Assembly (NCBI GenBank): GCA_036940085.1
Contig: JALLBK010000822.1
Coordinates: 1-13,449, forward strand
Length of the DNA: 13,449 bases
DNA from: Discostella pseudostelligera
Lineage: Eukaryota; Bacillariophyta; Thalassiosirophyceae; Thalassiosirales; Thalassiosiraceae
Direction: 5' to 3'
The notes beneath the pieces were generated by a model. The model was not told where the DNA came from. It did not search any database and saw nothing but the letters and a program-made list of their open reading frames with translations. Positions 1 through 8,922 of this stretch are shown in pieces (the first letter of the stretch is position 1; each line of letters opens with the position of its first letter). A program made the position numbers and the translations under genes.

Positions 1-155
1 GTGACATAGTAGTAGATCAATTATTTCATGGTATCACATCTACTCTTCTGGATTCCAGTCATCGTCACAACATACAACGTAAACTCAAGAGAGGTATGGT
101 AGAGAGAGATATTGGGGGGCTCGAAATGGAGGGGTGAGCCCCCGAGAAATTCAAC

Positions 156-290
156 TTCCCGCCAAATTCACAAATTCCCTCAACCTCATTGGGCCCGGCC
201 GCCCGCCGGCCTACGAACGATCCGAATCCGCCATGGTTTTGGCGGGAAAAGGCGCGATAAGATTTTTTGGCTGGAGGATTTGGCGGGAGA
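156..290. promoter_or_regulatory. Cluster of three E2F/DP-type motifs
   Basis: Three close matches to the E2F consensus lie within 135 bp: TTCCCGCCAAA at 156-166, TTTTGGCGGGAAAA at 237-250 and ATTTGGCGGGAGA at 278-290. The middle one is essentially the textbook TTTGGCGGGAAA site, and a GGCGCG follows it directly. E2F/DP factors control S-phase genes in plants, animals and algae. The controlled gene may lie left of the window on the minus strand, since the next plus-strand start is about 365 bp away at 655. The motifs are seen; their function is inferred. Confidence 0.35.
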
Positions 291-313
291 CTTAATTGAG
301 GCCAAGAATTCCT

Positions 314-606
314 GCCGAAACAGCTGCCTCATCTCATAAGTAACTGCAAATAGGACCAGCGAACTTTTTTCTCAAAAAGTAAAAGAGGCATAAGTAGAAC
401 TGCCGATCAGAATGGACCAAACAGCTTTTTTCCTTGAAAGTAACCACGAATAAACCTAATATAGACTAAAATGGACAGGTCCAATCAACTTTTTTCCTTG
501 TCTGTAACACCCATCTTCAGACTCAAGCAATGACCAAACAGCTTTTTCCTTAAAAGCAACCACAAAATAACCTAATATAGACTGAAAAGGACAGGTCCGA
601 CCAACA
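314..606 (+). repeat. Degenerate tandem repeat, about 58-61 bp period
   Basis: Units begin with a GACCAA-, GACCAG- or GACAGG-like start near 354, 415, 474, 532 and 590. Each continues into an A/C-rich start, a run of Ts (CTTTTTTCCTT-like) and an AGTAAC/AGCAACCAC-like segment. A weaker partial unit is visible at 314-353. Alternate units match best: 415-486 and 532-604 are close copies offset by 117 bp and share AACCTAATATAGACT. This suggests a dimeric higher-order unit. The array lies just upstream of the secreted-protein gene and has no coding potential that I trust. Confidence 0.7.
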
Positions 607-654
607 GGCTCATCCTGGCTCCTCGCCCACAGCCAGAGAGCAACAATCATTAAA

Positions 655-3600
655 ATGGAAGCGAATGCCATAATACCAAAGACCATGAAGTTCATTAGCA
701 AGTTAGCCTTGGCGATAGCGGTTGGACACATCATTGTTTTAGGCAGTGGAGGGAGGGTGGTCGGCGCTGCTGTGGAGGTCCTCGTTGGTGATTCTGGCAA
801 CAATCATGACGATGATTGTTGTGGGGGCGGCAGTAGGAACGGCGGTGGCAGCAGTGCGGCTGGCGGTGGACTTCGCTCATCAAGCTACTATGGTGGGAGC
901 GGCGGCAGGAAAGGCGCCAGAGTAATTCGATCCAGCGAAGACAATGATACCTCGTTCTCAGACTTGGTGTTCTTGTCGGTGGGGAACGAAAGTCGTAGTA
1001 CTAGTAGGAGAGGACGCCACAAAAAGGTAAGGACTCCTTTTTTCTGCTTTGTTTTGGTTGTTTATGGCGATGATGGCAACGGAACAATGATGAGACAAGC
1101 ATCATCAGCAATAGCAATATCTGCGAACTCAACACTACTTTTTCTTCTGCGTTTCCATCACCCGCCCCCCCTTCTTGCCATCTCGCTCCCGTTCCTCCTC
1201 GCCGTCGTCATCATCATTACCACCGCGACAACTATGGGCACTAGATTACAGCAATCAATGCTGTGGTCTCACCAAACCACAAGGAATACAACAAGAATGC
1301 AGTATCCTCAGCCTCCTCGGCATTCCAACATACCAAACTAATCAGCGGCGGCGGCAGCGGTAGCACCAGCAGCATGGAGTCATTCCTTCATCAGGGATGG
1401 AGGAAGGAGGATCAAGATCTCGGTCTGGTGGACCGTTCGCGACGAGTGATCGACCGCAAGTTGCAAACCCAAATTTGGGCTCAACTTGGTGTCGACCTCG
1501 ATGGAGAGAGCCCCGGTGACTGGTTTGGAAATTCAGTAAGTCTATCCAGTGACGGTACAGTGTTGGCAGTTGGGGCACGTAATAATGAAGCAGGCGGTAG
1601 TGAGAGGGGACATGTTCGGGTTTTCAAGTTCGCTGATAATGCCTGGACTCAACGTGGCCCTGATATTGATGGAACGGCTGATAATAATCATTTTGGCCAT
1701 TCTGTTTCTCTGTCCAGTGATGGTAATGTGGTTGCGATTGGGGGACCAAACAAATCCAATTATGCTGGCCATGTTCGGGTTTATGTTTACAATATTGGCC
1801 TAAACACCTGGATTCAACGTGGCAGTGACATAAATGGAGAGGCTGCGAATGATTTTTCTGGGAAATCAGTCTCTCTATCTAGTGACGGCAATGTGGTGGC
1901 AATCGGGGCACCCTCTACTCAGGCGTATACTAAAAAAGGCCAAGTTCGTGTTTACGAATACAATACTCTTAGTAGCGCATGGACTAGACGCAGCACGGTG
2001 GATATTGATGGAGAGGCTATTGATGATTTTTTCGGATTTTCAGTAAGTCTATCTGAAAATGGGAACATGTTGGCAGTGGGGGCATATGGTAATAATGGTA
2101 TTAATGGAGCAGACAGTGGTCATGTTCGAGTTTTCAGTTATTCCAGCAGTAATTCCTGGACGCAGCTCGGGCGTGACATTGATGGAAAGGCTGCTGGTGA
2201 CCAGTTTGGGTTTTCTGTTTCTCTTTCTGCCAGCGGCTATGTTCTAGCAGTTGGTGCAAATGATAATAATGGTGGTGGTGGTCATGTTCGGGTTTATGAC
2301 TATGACATGGCAAACGATGTTTGGGCTCAACGTGGAAGCGACGTTGATGGTAATAGTTACGGTCCCAATTCCTATTCTCCTAGATTTCAAGTCGTTTTGT
2401 CAAGCGATGGCAATGTTGTAGCTGTGGGGGCAGTGAGTTTCGCAGACTCTGTTTACAAATATGACAGCACCAGTTCTGTGTGGACACCAGTCGGCTGTGG
2501 GATTGGCGAAGAGGTCGCGGGGGATTGGGCAGGATTTCAAATCTCACTGTCCAGTGATGGTAGTGTGTTGGCAGTCGGGGCGATATACAATGATGGAAAT
2601 GGTCCAGGCACAGACCGGGGCCATGTTCGAGTATACCAGCTCGTTAGTGGTGAAACTGGAACATGTCCTCCTCTTAGCACGATAATGACAGCGTTGCCAC
2701 CTACTACTTCACAGCCAACTAATCACCCTACGTCTCAGCCAACCTCCACGCCAACCTCCATGCCAACCACAGCACTGCCATCGTTTCAGCCGACGACGTC
2801 TCAGCCATCAACATTTCGGCCCACGGCTCAGCCAACTGTATCGCCAGCTTTAAAGCCCACATCCCAGCCTACTCCCCAGCCAACCACAGCACTGCCATCG
2901 TTTCAGCCGACGACGTCTCAGCCATCAACATTTCGGCCCACGGCTCAGCCAACTGTATCACCAACTTTAAAGCCCACAATTCAGCCGACCTTCCAGCCAA
3001 ACACACCATCTACTCAGACAGCCGCAGCACAGCCGTGGTCTACTTCTTCTTCGGCCACGATAAGCCCAGTATTTGTGTCATTACCCTTTCTTGGAGGCTG
3101 CCCAGCTCAAGTTGGTGAGTTTGCCTCTATTCACCATGAGCCTGGCGACAGGGTGTCCAAGGATGGCATTGTCTTCGAGTGCAAGGAATGGCCTGCAAGC
3201 CTTTATTGCTCCCAGGGCGCGTTCAATCCCAAGCCTGATTCGAAGACAAAAAACGAGGAGCAGCAGCATTGGAAGCTGGCGTGGGAGGTTGTTGGGCACT
3301 GCTCTGGTGTCATCGCACCCCCTGTTGACGGATGCCCAAGTGCATGGTCTTCTGGAGACATACACAAGTACAAGGAAAATGATCAAGTGAGTGTGGTCAA
3401 ATCCAATATTCCACTTCTTACCCAAGCAATTTACAAGTGCAAGGCATGGCCATATTCATGGCATTGTGGACAACACAGCCCACTCGACTACAGCGGTGGT
3501 GTATTGGGGTGGGAATATGTTGGAGAGTGCGCTGGGACTATTGGACCATCCACAAGCCCAACGTTTCCTCCAGGGACGTTGATCATCAATGGATGCCCTG

Positions 3601-4082
3601 CTGAGTACAACTCGGCCAGCAACAGCAATAAAAACTACAAGGCTAGTGATCAAGTTGCAAGGGCTAATGTTGTGTATGAATGTCGTGAATTTCCTTACTC
3701 AGGATACTGCAATCAGGAGGGATTTGCCCCCGGTGACCAATACGGTTACATGGCTTGGAACCGGCTTGGCCCATGTGATGGTACTAAGTCACCCACAATC
3801 TCTCCCACGACATTGTTCTTCGGCAGTGCTCCTTGCACCTATGTCAAAATTGTTGCAACGACACCTACACCTACTCCTGTTGTCACCCCCGTGGATAAAT
3901 GGTCTGCCGGTACCCTGTACGAATCCGGTGATCAGGTGCGGGTTGGTGCGAAGAAATTCCAGTGCAAGCATTGGCCATTAGTATATCTGTTTTGCCGTAT
4001 GTCCGCGTATGCACCCACTGATTCGGAGACAACTGGGTGGTGGAATGAGGCGTGGACCCTTGTTGGAACATGCCCACCATAA
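655..4082 (+). CDS. Secreted FG-GAP propeller protein with four chitin-binding-like modules
   Basis: Proposed coding sequence is join(655..1026, 1245..4082), 1069 aa. The ATG at 655 has A at -3 and opens a signal peptide or anchor (hydrophobic core LALAIAVGHIIVLG), then a Gly/Ser-rich stretch. The second exon's open frame has no ATG before 1374, so splicing to exon 1 is the best way to give it a start and an export signal. Residues about 200-590 hold seven FG-GAP_2-type repeats (FGxSVSLSSDGxVxAVGA ... GHVRVY), the number expected for a closed seven-bladed propeller. A Pro/Thr/Ser linker follows (about 598-735), probably O-glycosylated. Four modules then run to the C-terminus with pattern CP ... 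GDxV ... YxCKxWP ... C ... W ... VGxC, resembling CBM5/12 chitin-binding modules with added disulfides. A cell-wall or surface-adhesion role is inferred. If the splice is wrong, the start would be ATG 1374 without a signal. Confidence 0.75.
1027..1244 (+). other. Predicted intron of the FG-GAP gene (218 nt)
   Basis: The donor AAG|GTAAGG at 1027 is strong. A long pyrimidine-rich tract lies at about 1138-1215 and the acceptor is CACTAG at 1243-1244. The donor is phase 0, and the frame-0 open frame of the second exon is closed by a stop at 1242-1244 that is removed with the intron. Other in-phase AGs at 1283 and 1295 are possible acceptors but sit far from the pyrimidine tract. Confidence 0.55.
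2762..2978 (+). repeat. Two 117-bp-offset direct repeats in the Pro/Thr linker
   Basis: The segment at 2762-2861 recurs at 2879-2978 and encodes the same Pro/Thr/Gln-rich block (PTTALPSFQPTTSQPSTFRP...). I see only about two mismatches over 100 bp: TCGCCAGC versus TCACCAAC. Synonymous positions are also identical. This points to a recent in-frame duplication of 39 codons or to gene conversion, not to selection on the protein alone. Confidence 0.85.
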
Positions 4083-4663
4083 TGATGTGCGGTGGAGCTC
4101 AGGCAGAGTTCAGGACGACAAGAACAAACAGAGTGAACGTGCGAGTTATCCTCCTTCTTGTTCCAACAAGTTGTTCGAACAATTGTGTAATCAGCATTTA
4201 TCATTGTATTTAAGGAGAAACAAACTTGACTAGGAGGTAGTTAATTAATCATTCTACTATCAAGAAGCATCAATGTCACCAGTTCCTCATCACCAATGCA
4301 CCGATGCGCTTAGGCGTCATCAATCAGCAGCAATCGATCCGATCTTGCGCACGCCGAGCCTACAAACAGTCCTACAACCTACCATGAATGGAGCAGCTGC
4401 TGAATGTTTTTGGCGGGCAAGCGTCTGGAGGAATTGCGGGCTTGACGGCTTGACTCGACACAACATTCCGATCACATCATGCCACATGCCACCATGGACC
4501 ATGATGATGGCCGTCCGCTGTCCTATGGAACCATATCTTCGTCGTTGATATCTAAAACCAACACCGACTCCAATTATTACTAGTACTAGCATTGCAGCAT
4601 TGAACCTCACGTTTGTACCACCTGGGGAGAGGGGGTTGAAATAAGAAAATTTGAAAGCATAGA
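4083..4663. other. Intergenic region, 581 bp
   Basis: No convincing gene is seen. Just after the FG-GAP stop are two adjacent small inverted repeats, CTTGTTCCAACAAG at 4157-4170 and TTGTTCGAACAA at 4171-4182, which could be 3'-UTR hairpins. An E2F-like TTTTTGGCGGGCAA lies at 4407-4420, about 245 bp before the next ATG. Short open frames here on both strands lack family resemblance. Confidence 0.5.
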
Positions 4664-6877
4664 ATGATGGAGGATGGCAGTGCCAACAATATCGATGTCG
4701 ACAGCAACAACGAATTATTATTGCGTCGGCGTCGTCGTACTACTCGTCTAAAGAATTCCACCGTCGACGACGAAAACAATTCTTCGGTTAATGACGGCAT
4801 CATGTCTGACTTGGTGCAACATTCTGCCGCTCAGCAGCAGCAGCAAAATCAGCGGCAACAGGATTCGTCGCTAGTGCCCCTCTCCATGCAACTACTACGA
4901 CCATTCTATTTGCTCTCGTACTGTCCTTCGTGCAACAGTATGCACAACAGCAACAATCTTAATATTGGTCATGGAATTATTAATGGAAACGGTCATGGCA
5001 GTGATAGCAGCAGCAGCACTAGTGGTCAGAATGACTTCTTTGCGGGGAATAATAGAAAGTCCGGGGGGTCATCTGAGAACTCATCGACTGCAAAGAACAA
5101 CATCACCATTGCCACATTACCCTCCAGCAATATCCCAACGACAGAGTTAGAAATTCCACCACCAGTGGTAGTGACCATTGAACAAATCCTCCAAGAATAC
5201 ACCACATACACCCACACCTACGGTTGTTCCTCTCGTCTCAATGCTGGTATTCTCACCACCTTTCGATTCTCACTCCCCACATTGCGTGTCTCTGGCAACT
5301 TTTTTGATGCGGACATGCTAGCCTTGTGTGAAGTGCTATTACGACATTGCAATGGATATTTATCCTATATTAAACGATTGGACTTTACATTGGCAAGTAA
5401 GGAAGGACGAGACATTAGTATGGCGGGGAATAATGGACGGTATTATGGCAATAATATGGGTGGTGGTGCCGGAGGAGGTGGTGGAAAGAAGGGTGTGCGA
5501 TCTCATGGTGCCTATGCCTTATCCAAGGTATTAACCATCAGTCAACATATCGAGGAGGTATATTTAAATGGAAATCGGATTGGATCGTATGGTTCCTCGG
5601 CAATTTTTACGGCAGCGTCGCAGAATACAAAGTTGCGCACATTGCTACTGCGGGGATGTCGGATTGGGGAACGGGGTGCCATGTCGTTTGCGCATCAAAT
5701 TTGTGCTGAGGGGAGTAAAAGTGGATTGCGGGAGGTGGATTTGAGTGCTTGTCGGATTGGATTTCGGGGGTGTTATGTTATTGAGGAGATGTTGAAGAAA
5801 AAGAGGGAAGGAATGGAGCAGGATGAGGACGGCGGTGGTGGGAAAGATGACGATGATCTGATGATGGTGGATTTGGAAGGGAATCTAGTGTTCCAAGAGG
5901 TGAGAGATTTGATATCAACTTATTTTGGTTATATTTTCAATTCGATTCGCGACGCCCTGTCTACCCATCATGTACAACACACCACCGCATTCATATTCCT
6001 TGCGTGATTTTCTACCATCATCCCACAGGTTATGAACTGTGTTACCCACGGCCTTGGCATTCTCCTAGGGACTTACGGAACGTACATCCTCAACCGACGA
6101 ATCTCCGGTATGCCTACTCACTATACCATGAGTTGTGCAATCTATTCCGCATCTGTCATTGTTCTGTACACGAGTTCAACATTGTTTCATTCCTTCTTTG
6201 CATTACGTCAAACGAAGTTCATCTTCTGCGTCTTTGATCGGTGTGCAATCTATTTGCTAATTGCCGGAAGCTACACGCCCTTTTTGATGATATCTCTCCA
6301 TCACAAACGCATATGGTCGTTGCATCTCCTGTTATTCATTTGGGCATGCGCTATTAGCGGCATATTAGTCGAGGCCTGTTTCTTAAATTGGAAACACAAG
6401 AGTATATTCTCATTAGCAATGTATTTGGGCATGGGATGGAGCTGCATGGTTTGTCTTCCAGACTTGGTGGAGGTTTTGCCTCACAACGCGTTGGTGTTGT
6501 TGGTTGCCGGCGGATTGGCGTATACTGGTGGAGTGTAAGTCCATCATCTCTCTTGAGACCGATTCATTTTTGTTCACCTTTCTCCATTTAGTTTCATCGC
6601 GTTCTCACCCTATTCTCTTGACGAATTCGGTGCATGATGCGCTCACGATCAGGCCATTCTTTGTTCGGAACAATAACCTTGATCATTCAATCTGGCATTT
6701 ATTTGTTTTGGCAGGTGAGCTATTGCCTTCGTTTTGTATGTCGCTCCGAATGTTCATTTCCCCTGTACCTCAAAGTTGAATGTCGCTGATGCCTGTAATG
6801 ACGGATTAGGGTCAATATTTCACTGGCTATGTATTTTTTGGTATGTAGCAAAACCCAAAGGCATGTTGGAAGGTTGA
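4664..6877 (+). CDS. LRR-PAQR (hemolysin III/adiponectin-receptor-like) fusion
   Basis: Proposed coding sequence is join(4664..5899, 6029..6534, 6653..6714, 6810..6877), 623 aa. The N-terminal 170 residues are low complexity (Arg, Gln, Asn, Ser and Gly runs). Residues about 235-410 contain around five ribonuclease-inhibitor-type LRR strands ([33 protein letters not shown]) with a Gly-rich insert near 265-275. From 412 a complete PAQR core follows. It has E412-x2-N415-x2-T418-H419, S462-x3-H466, D482 followed by IAGSYTPF, and H592-x3-H596 in the last part, so the three family zinc-ligand histidines are present. It is hydrophobic enough for seven helices. The family includes ceramidase-like lipid receptors; the ligand here is unknown. 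The LRR should face the cytosol as PAQR N-termini do. Each exon join keeps frame and restores family motifs. The alternative is two adjacent genes split near 6007/6032. Confidence 0.8.
5900..6028 (+). other. Predicted intron 1 of LRR-PAQR (129 nt)
   Basis: The donor is GAG|GTGAGA and the acceptor CCCACAG|GTT. Phase 0 joins E412 to V413, which recreates the E-x2-N-x2-TH motif of PAQR proteins across the junction. Without splicing, the LRR frame reads 35 more codons and stops at 6005-6007. Confidence 0.85.
6535..6652 (+). other. Predicted intron 2 of LRR-PAQR (118 nt)
   Basis: The donor is GAGT|GTAAGT, a full consensus. The acceptor CGATCAG at 6650-6652 is chosen because it alone joins in frame to [17 protein letters not shown], the seventh-helix region with H-x3-H. 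The AG at 6590-6591 follows a better pyrimidine tract but leads to a stop after about 15 codons. Confidence 0.8.
6715..6809 (+). other. Predicted intron 3 of LRR-PAQR (95 nt)
   Basis: The donor is GCAG|GTGAGC and the acceptor is GATTAG at 6808-6809. The split Gly codon (G at 6714 plus GG at 6810-6811) yields [16 protein letters not shown], the expected end of a PAQR protein, followed by a short basic tail and TGA at 6875-6877. Confidence 0.85.
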
Positions 6878-6983
6878 TGAGGAATTCTTCTCGATACATC
6901 GCATTCGGTTAATTTAGATAAACGAACTTATTTTGATGATCGCGACTTAGACATCAATATGGATAAAGACCAGATCCCTTGAT

Positions 6984-8672
6984 TCAATTATCCTCGGCAT
7001 CATTCTCAAATCCGCTTGCATGTTCCTCGACGCTACTAGAAAACTCTTTCCTACCCGTCATTTCCATCAAGCTCTGTTCATACAACACCCTTTCTAACTT
7101 GTCGACGCTACTACTTACGGCGGACACCTTCTTTGATACATTTTTGGGCAACCTACCAAGCATCTTAAGCGTCATGAAGATTGATTTATTCGATTCGAGG
7201 CACAACTTGACACCCTCTTTGTCACGAACGGTACCTCGTGCAATAGCAAAGCGTCCGATTTCTCCTGTCAAATCGCATAAGCCACCGAGGTAGTCTTCCG
7301 TAGAGATTTTTAGTGAAAACTCATTCGGAAGGAGGACCTTCCCTGCAGGTTGATTTGTTCCTTTTCCTCCTTTTCCGATGTCACCAATTCCATGCAACCA
7401 GGTGTGGAAGAGTACTCCCTCCACATACTCCTCAAGAACACCAGAAAATGATCCGTATCGCAACGTTGGTTCCTCTTCCAATATTGGTAGAAGCTGAGTC
7501 TTTATACACTGTTCGCAGTCTGCTAGAAGTTTCCATGCATTTCGGGCATCGCCACGGTGAAGTGCAAATATGGCTTGTTTCGCTGCCTTTTGACCATCCC
7601 TACAACTCTTGATTAGATTCTCCCTTAGCTTGTCACGATGATCCAATCTTTCACGGATATCACCAATTTCCTTCCTTGGTATGGGTGAAGAATCTTCGTC
7701 TCCATCTTGCATTGCAACTTCGTCAGACGTCTTACCCTCCTCATTGTCATCGAGCTTCATCTTTTTGGTTGCCCCAGCATTATCGGTATTACCTCCACGG
7801 ACCACTAAACTACTGTGACCTCCCACTACGCCAGCAACTGACAGCTCGTACAATACAGTCTCAATTGCCTTCAATGCATACTTTGTGCTGTCGTACTTTC
7901 TTCTCAATGGTCCGTTTCGGAAATCGAATTGTAGGAGCTCTTCCAATATGAGTGATACCACATTCCTTACCCTCTGAATGAAGGGCACCACGGTCGTATC
8001 CTCCGCTGCATTAAATGCACGTGTAACTCCATACTTTGCCAGGTCGTGACATAGTCCAATGCATGCTCCACCAATGTACTCTTCATCGGTTAGGATATTT
8101 CTTGGGATGTCATCTTTCATGGCAACAAAGCAAGCTGCATTTGGAGATAGTAACTTTTCTTCGGCTAGGAAGTGATGAAACGCCTTGTATCGAGCGTAGT
8201 CCTCCATTTTATTACCAAGACTACCAAGGCGAGGCGCTCTTGGGTGTACAATGATTTCACCCTCGATAGTGGTATTGGTGTCGCTATTGTCGTCGTGTAC
8301 AATATTGTTGTACATGTCAGGTGCAAGGACGGTACGCTGCACTAGTTCATCAAGAGCCGCCTCTTCTTTGGATATTGTAGCATCACGGGAAATATTCGAT
8401 ATCGATGCATCATGGGCCATTTCGCATCGAACCAAGGCAGCATTGATCTCCCATGATCGTTCGCTGGCTTTACGATATCGATCATCTTCGAGCTTGATTT
8501 GCTCCTCGAGTTGTTTGGTAAGTTGCAGCCACAAATCGTTCATGTTCATGCTCGTCGACATCAACATCACGGAAGGCGTTGGTGAGCTCACGGATGATGA
8601 TCTGCAGAGACTATTGTAGATTGCAATTCGTTTAGTGGAGGTGAAGGCGAGCAACTTGATGGCGGATCTCAT
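6984..8672 (-). CDS. Tandem translin-TRAX protein (single-chain C3PO-like)
   Basis: Translin and TRAX (translin-associated factor X) form C3PO, an octameric RNase that removes the RISC passenger strand and trims tRNA pieces. This 562-aa protein holds two translin-fold domains. Domain 1 (about residues 44-284) looks like translin: an EEYIGG helix, then RNGPLRRKYDSTKYALK ending VLYELS, close to translin's C-terminal signature. Domain 2 (about 345-541) looks like TRAX: EEYVEG near residue 415 and DYLGGLCDLTGE near 471. It keeps the paired Glu (E415, E418) and D467/E471 that match the four catalytic acids of human TRAX. An acidic linker of about 60 residues separates the domains. The open frame extends upstream only from TTG at 8819, so the first ATG at 8672 is chosen. 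It gives a basic, Ser-rich start (MRSAIKLLAFTSTKR) that could be a mitochondrial presequence. Starts further in are possible (MLMSTSMNMND). No intron is needed. Confidence 0.85.
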   Translation of the reverse strand: MRSAIKLLAFTSTKRIAIYNSLCRSSSVSSPTPSVMLMSTSMNMNDLWLQLTKQLEEQIKLEDDRYRKASERSWEINAALVRCEMAHDASISNISRDATISKEEAALDELVQRTVLAPDMYNNIVHDDNSDTNTTIEGEIIVHPRAPRLGSLGNKMEDYARYKAFHHFLAEEKLLSPNAACFVAMKDDIPRNILTDEEYIGGACIGLCHDLAKYGVTRAFNAAEDTTVVPFIQRVRNVVSLILEELLQFDFRNGPLRRKYDSTKYALKAIETVLYELSVAGVVGGHSSLVVRGGNTDNAGATKKMKLDDNEEGKTSDEVAMQDGDEDSSPIPRKEIGDIRERLDHRDKLRENLIKSCRDGQKAAKQAIFALHRGDARNAWKLLADCEQCIKTQLLPILEEEPTLRYGSFSGVLEEYVEGVLFHTWLHGIGDIGKGGKGTNQPAGKVLLPNEFSLKISTEDYLGGLCDLTGEIGRFAIARGTVRDKEGVKLCLESNKSIFMTLKMLGRLPKNVSKKVSAVSSSVDKLERVLYEQSLMEMTGRKEFSSSVEEHASGFENDAEDN

Positions 8673-8922
8673 TGTCCGAGCAGGCAAATCCGAGATGATG
8701 GATTGTTTTGATTTTAGTGGTGGTGGGTGGTGGAGGCCGTCGATCGAGGCTGAAGAGAAAAGATCCAAATTCAATTTTGGCGAGATTATGAACGCATCAG
8801 CCGGATGAAATATCGCCAAAATTCATCATGTCCATCAAAGATCAGACTGCTGTATCGTACCATAGCATACCATAGCATGCATCCATCAAATCAAGCATTC
8901 GTACGATGATGTGCTTCCTACC
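8673..8922. promoter_or_regulatory. Divergent promoter region, 250 bp
   Basis: This gap separates the starts of the minus-strand translin-TRAX gene and the plus-strand YciI-like gene, so it must hold both promoters and both 5' UTRs. It contains a 10-bp near-tandem repeat (CATAGCATAC/CATAGCATGC at 8861-8880) and a short upstream frame at 8906-8926. No TATA box stands out. Confidence 0.45.

Noticed and set aside
112..339. Plus-strand open frame of 75 codons
   Set aside because: It opens at TTG, has no family resemblance and coincides with the E2F-type motif cluster and GC-rich palindromic sequence.
456..803. Minus-strand open frame of 115 codons with a strong membrane-like segment (ILMIVALWLW)
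   Set aside because: It opens at TTG, crosses the tandem repeat array, and its hydrophobic part is the antisense of the plus-strand signal peptide. Antisense of Ala/Ile/Val codons often looks hydrophobic.
1027..1341. Read-through tail of the first exon of the FG-GAP gene
   Set aside because: It is open by chance, crosses a strong donor, and its composition (poly-pyrimidine, then Thr/His-rich) fits intron sequence followed by the wrong frame of exon 2.
4273..4610. Overlapping open frames on both strands (91 and 96 codons) in the intergenic gap
   Set aside because: No recognisable domain; the minus-strand one opens at GTG, and its hydrophobic start alone is not enough evidence for a gene.
6592..6652. 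Alternative exon using the acceptor at 6590-6591 in LRR-PAQR
   Set aside because: It reads about 15 codons to a stop and loses the H-x3-H helix that the acceptor at 6652 restores exactly.
8820..8880. Extending the translin-TRAX gene to its upstream open limit near 8819 or beyond
   Set aside because: The extra 49 codons open with TTG and resemble non-coding sequence; no splice junction upstream to an ATG was convincing.
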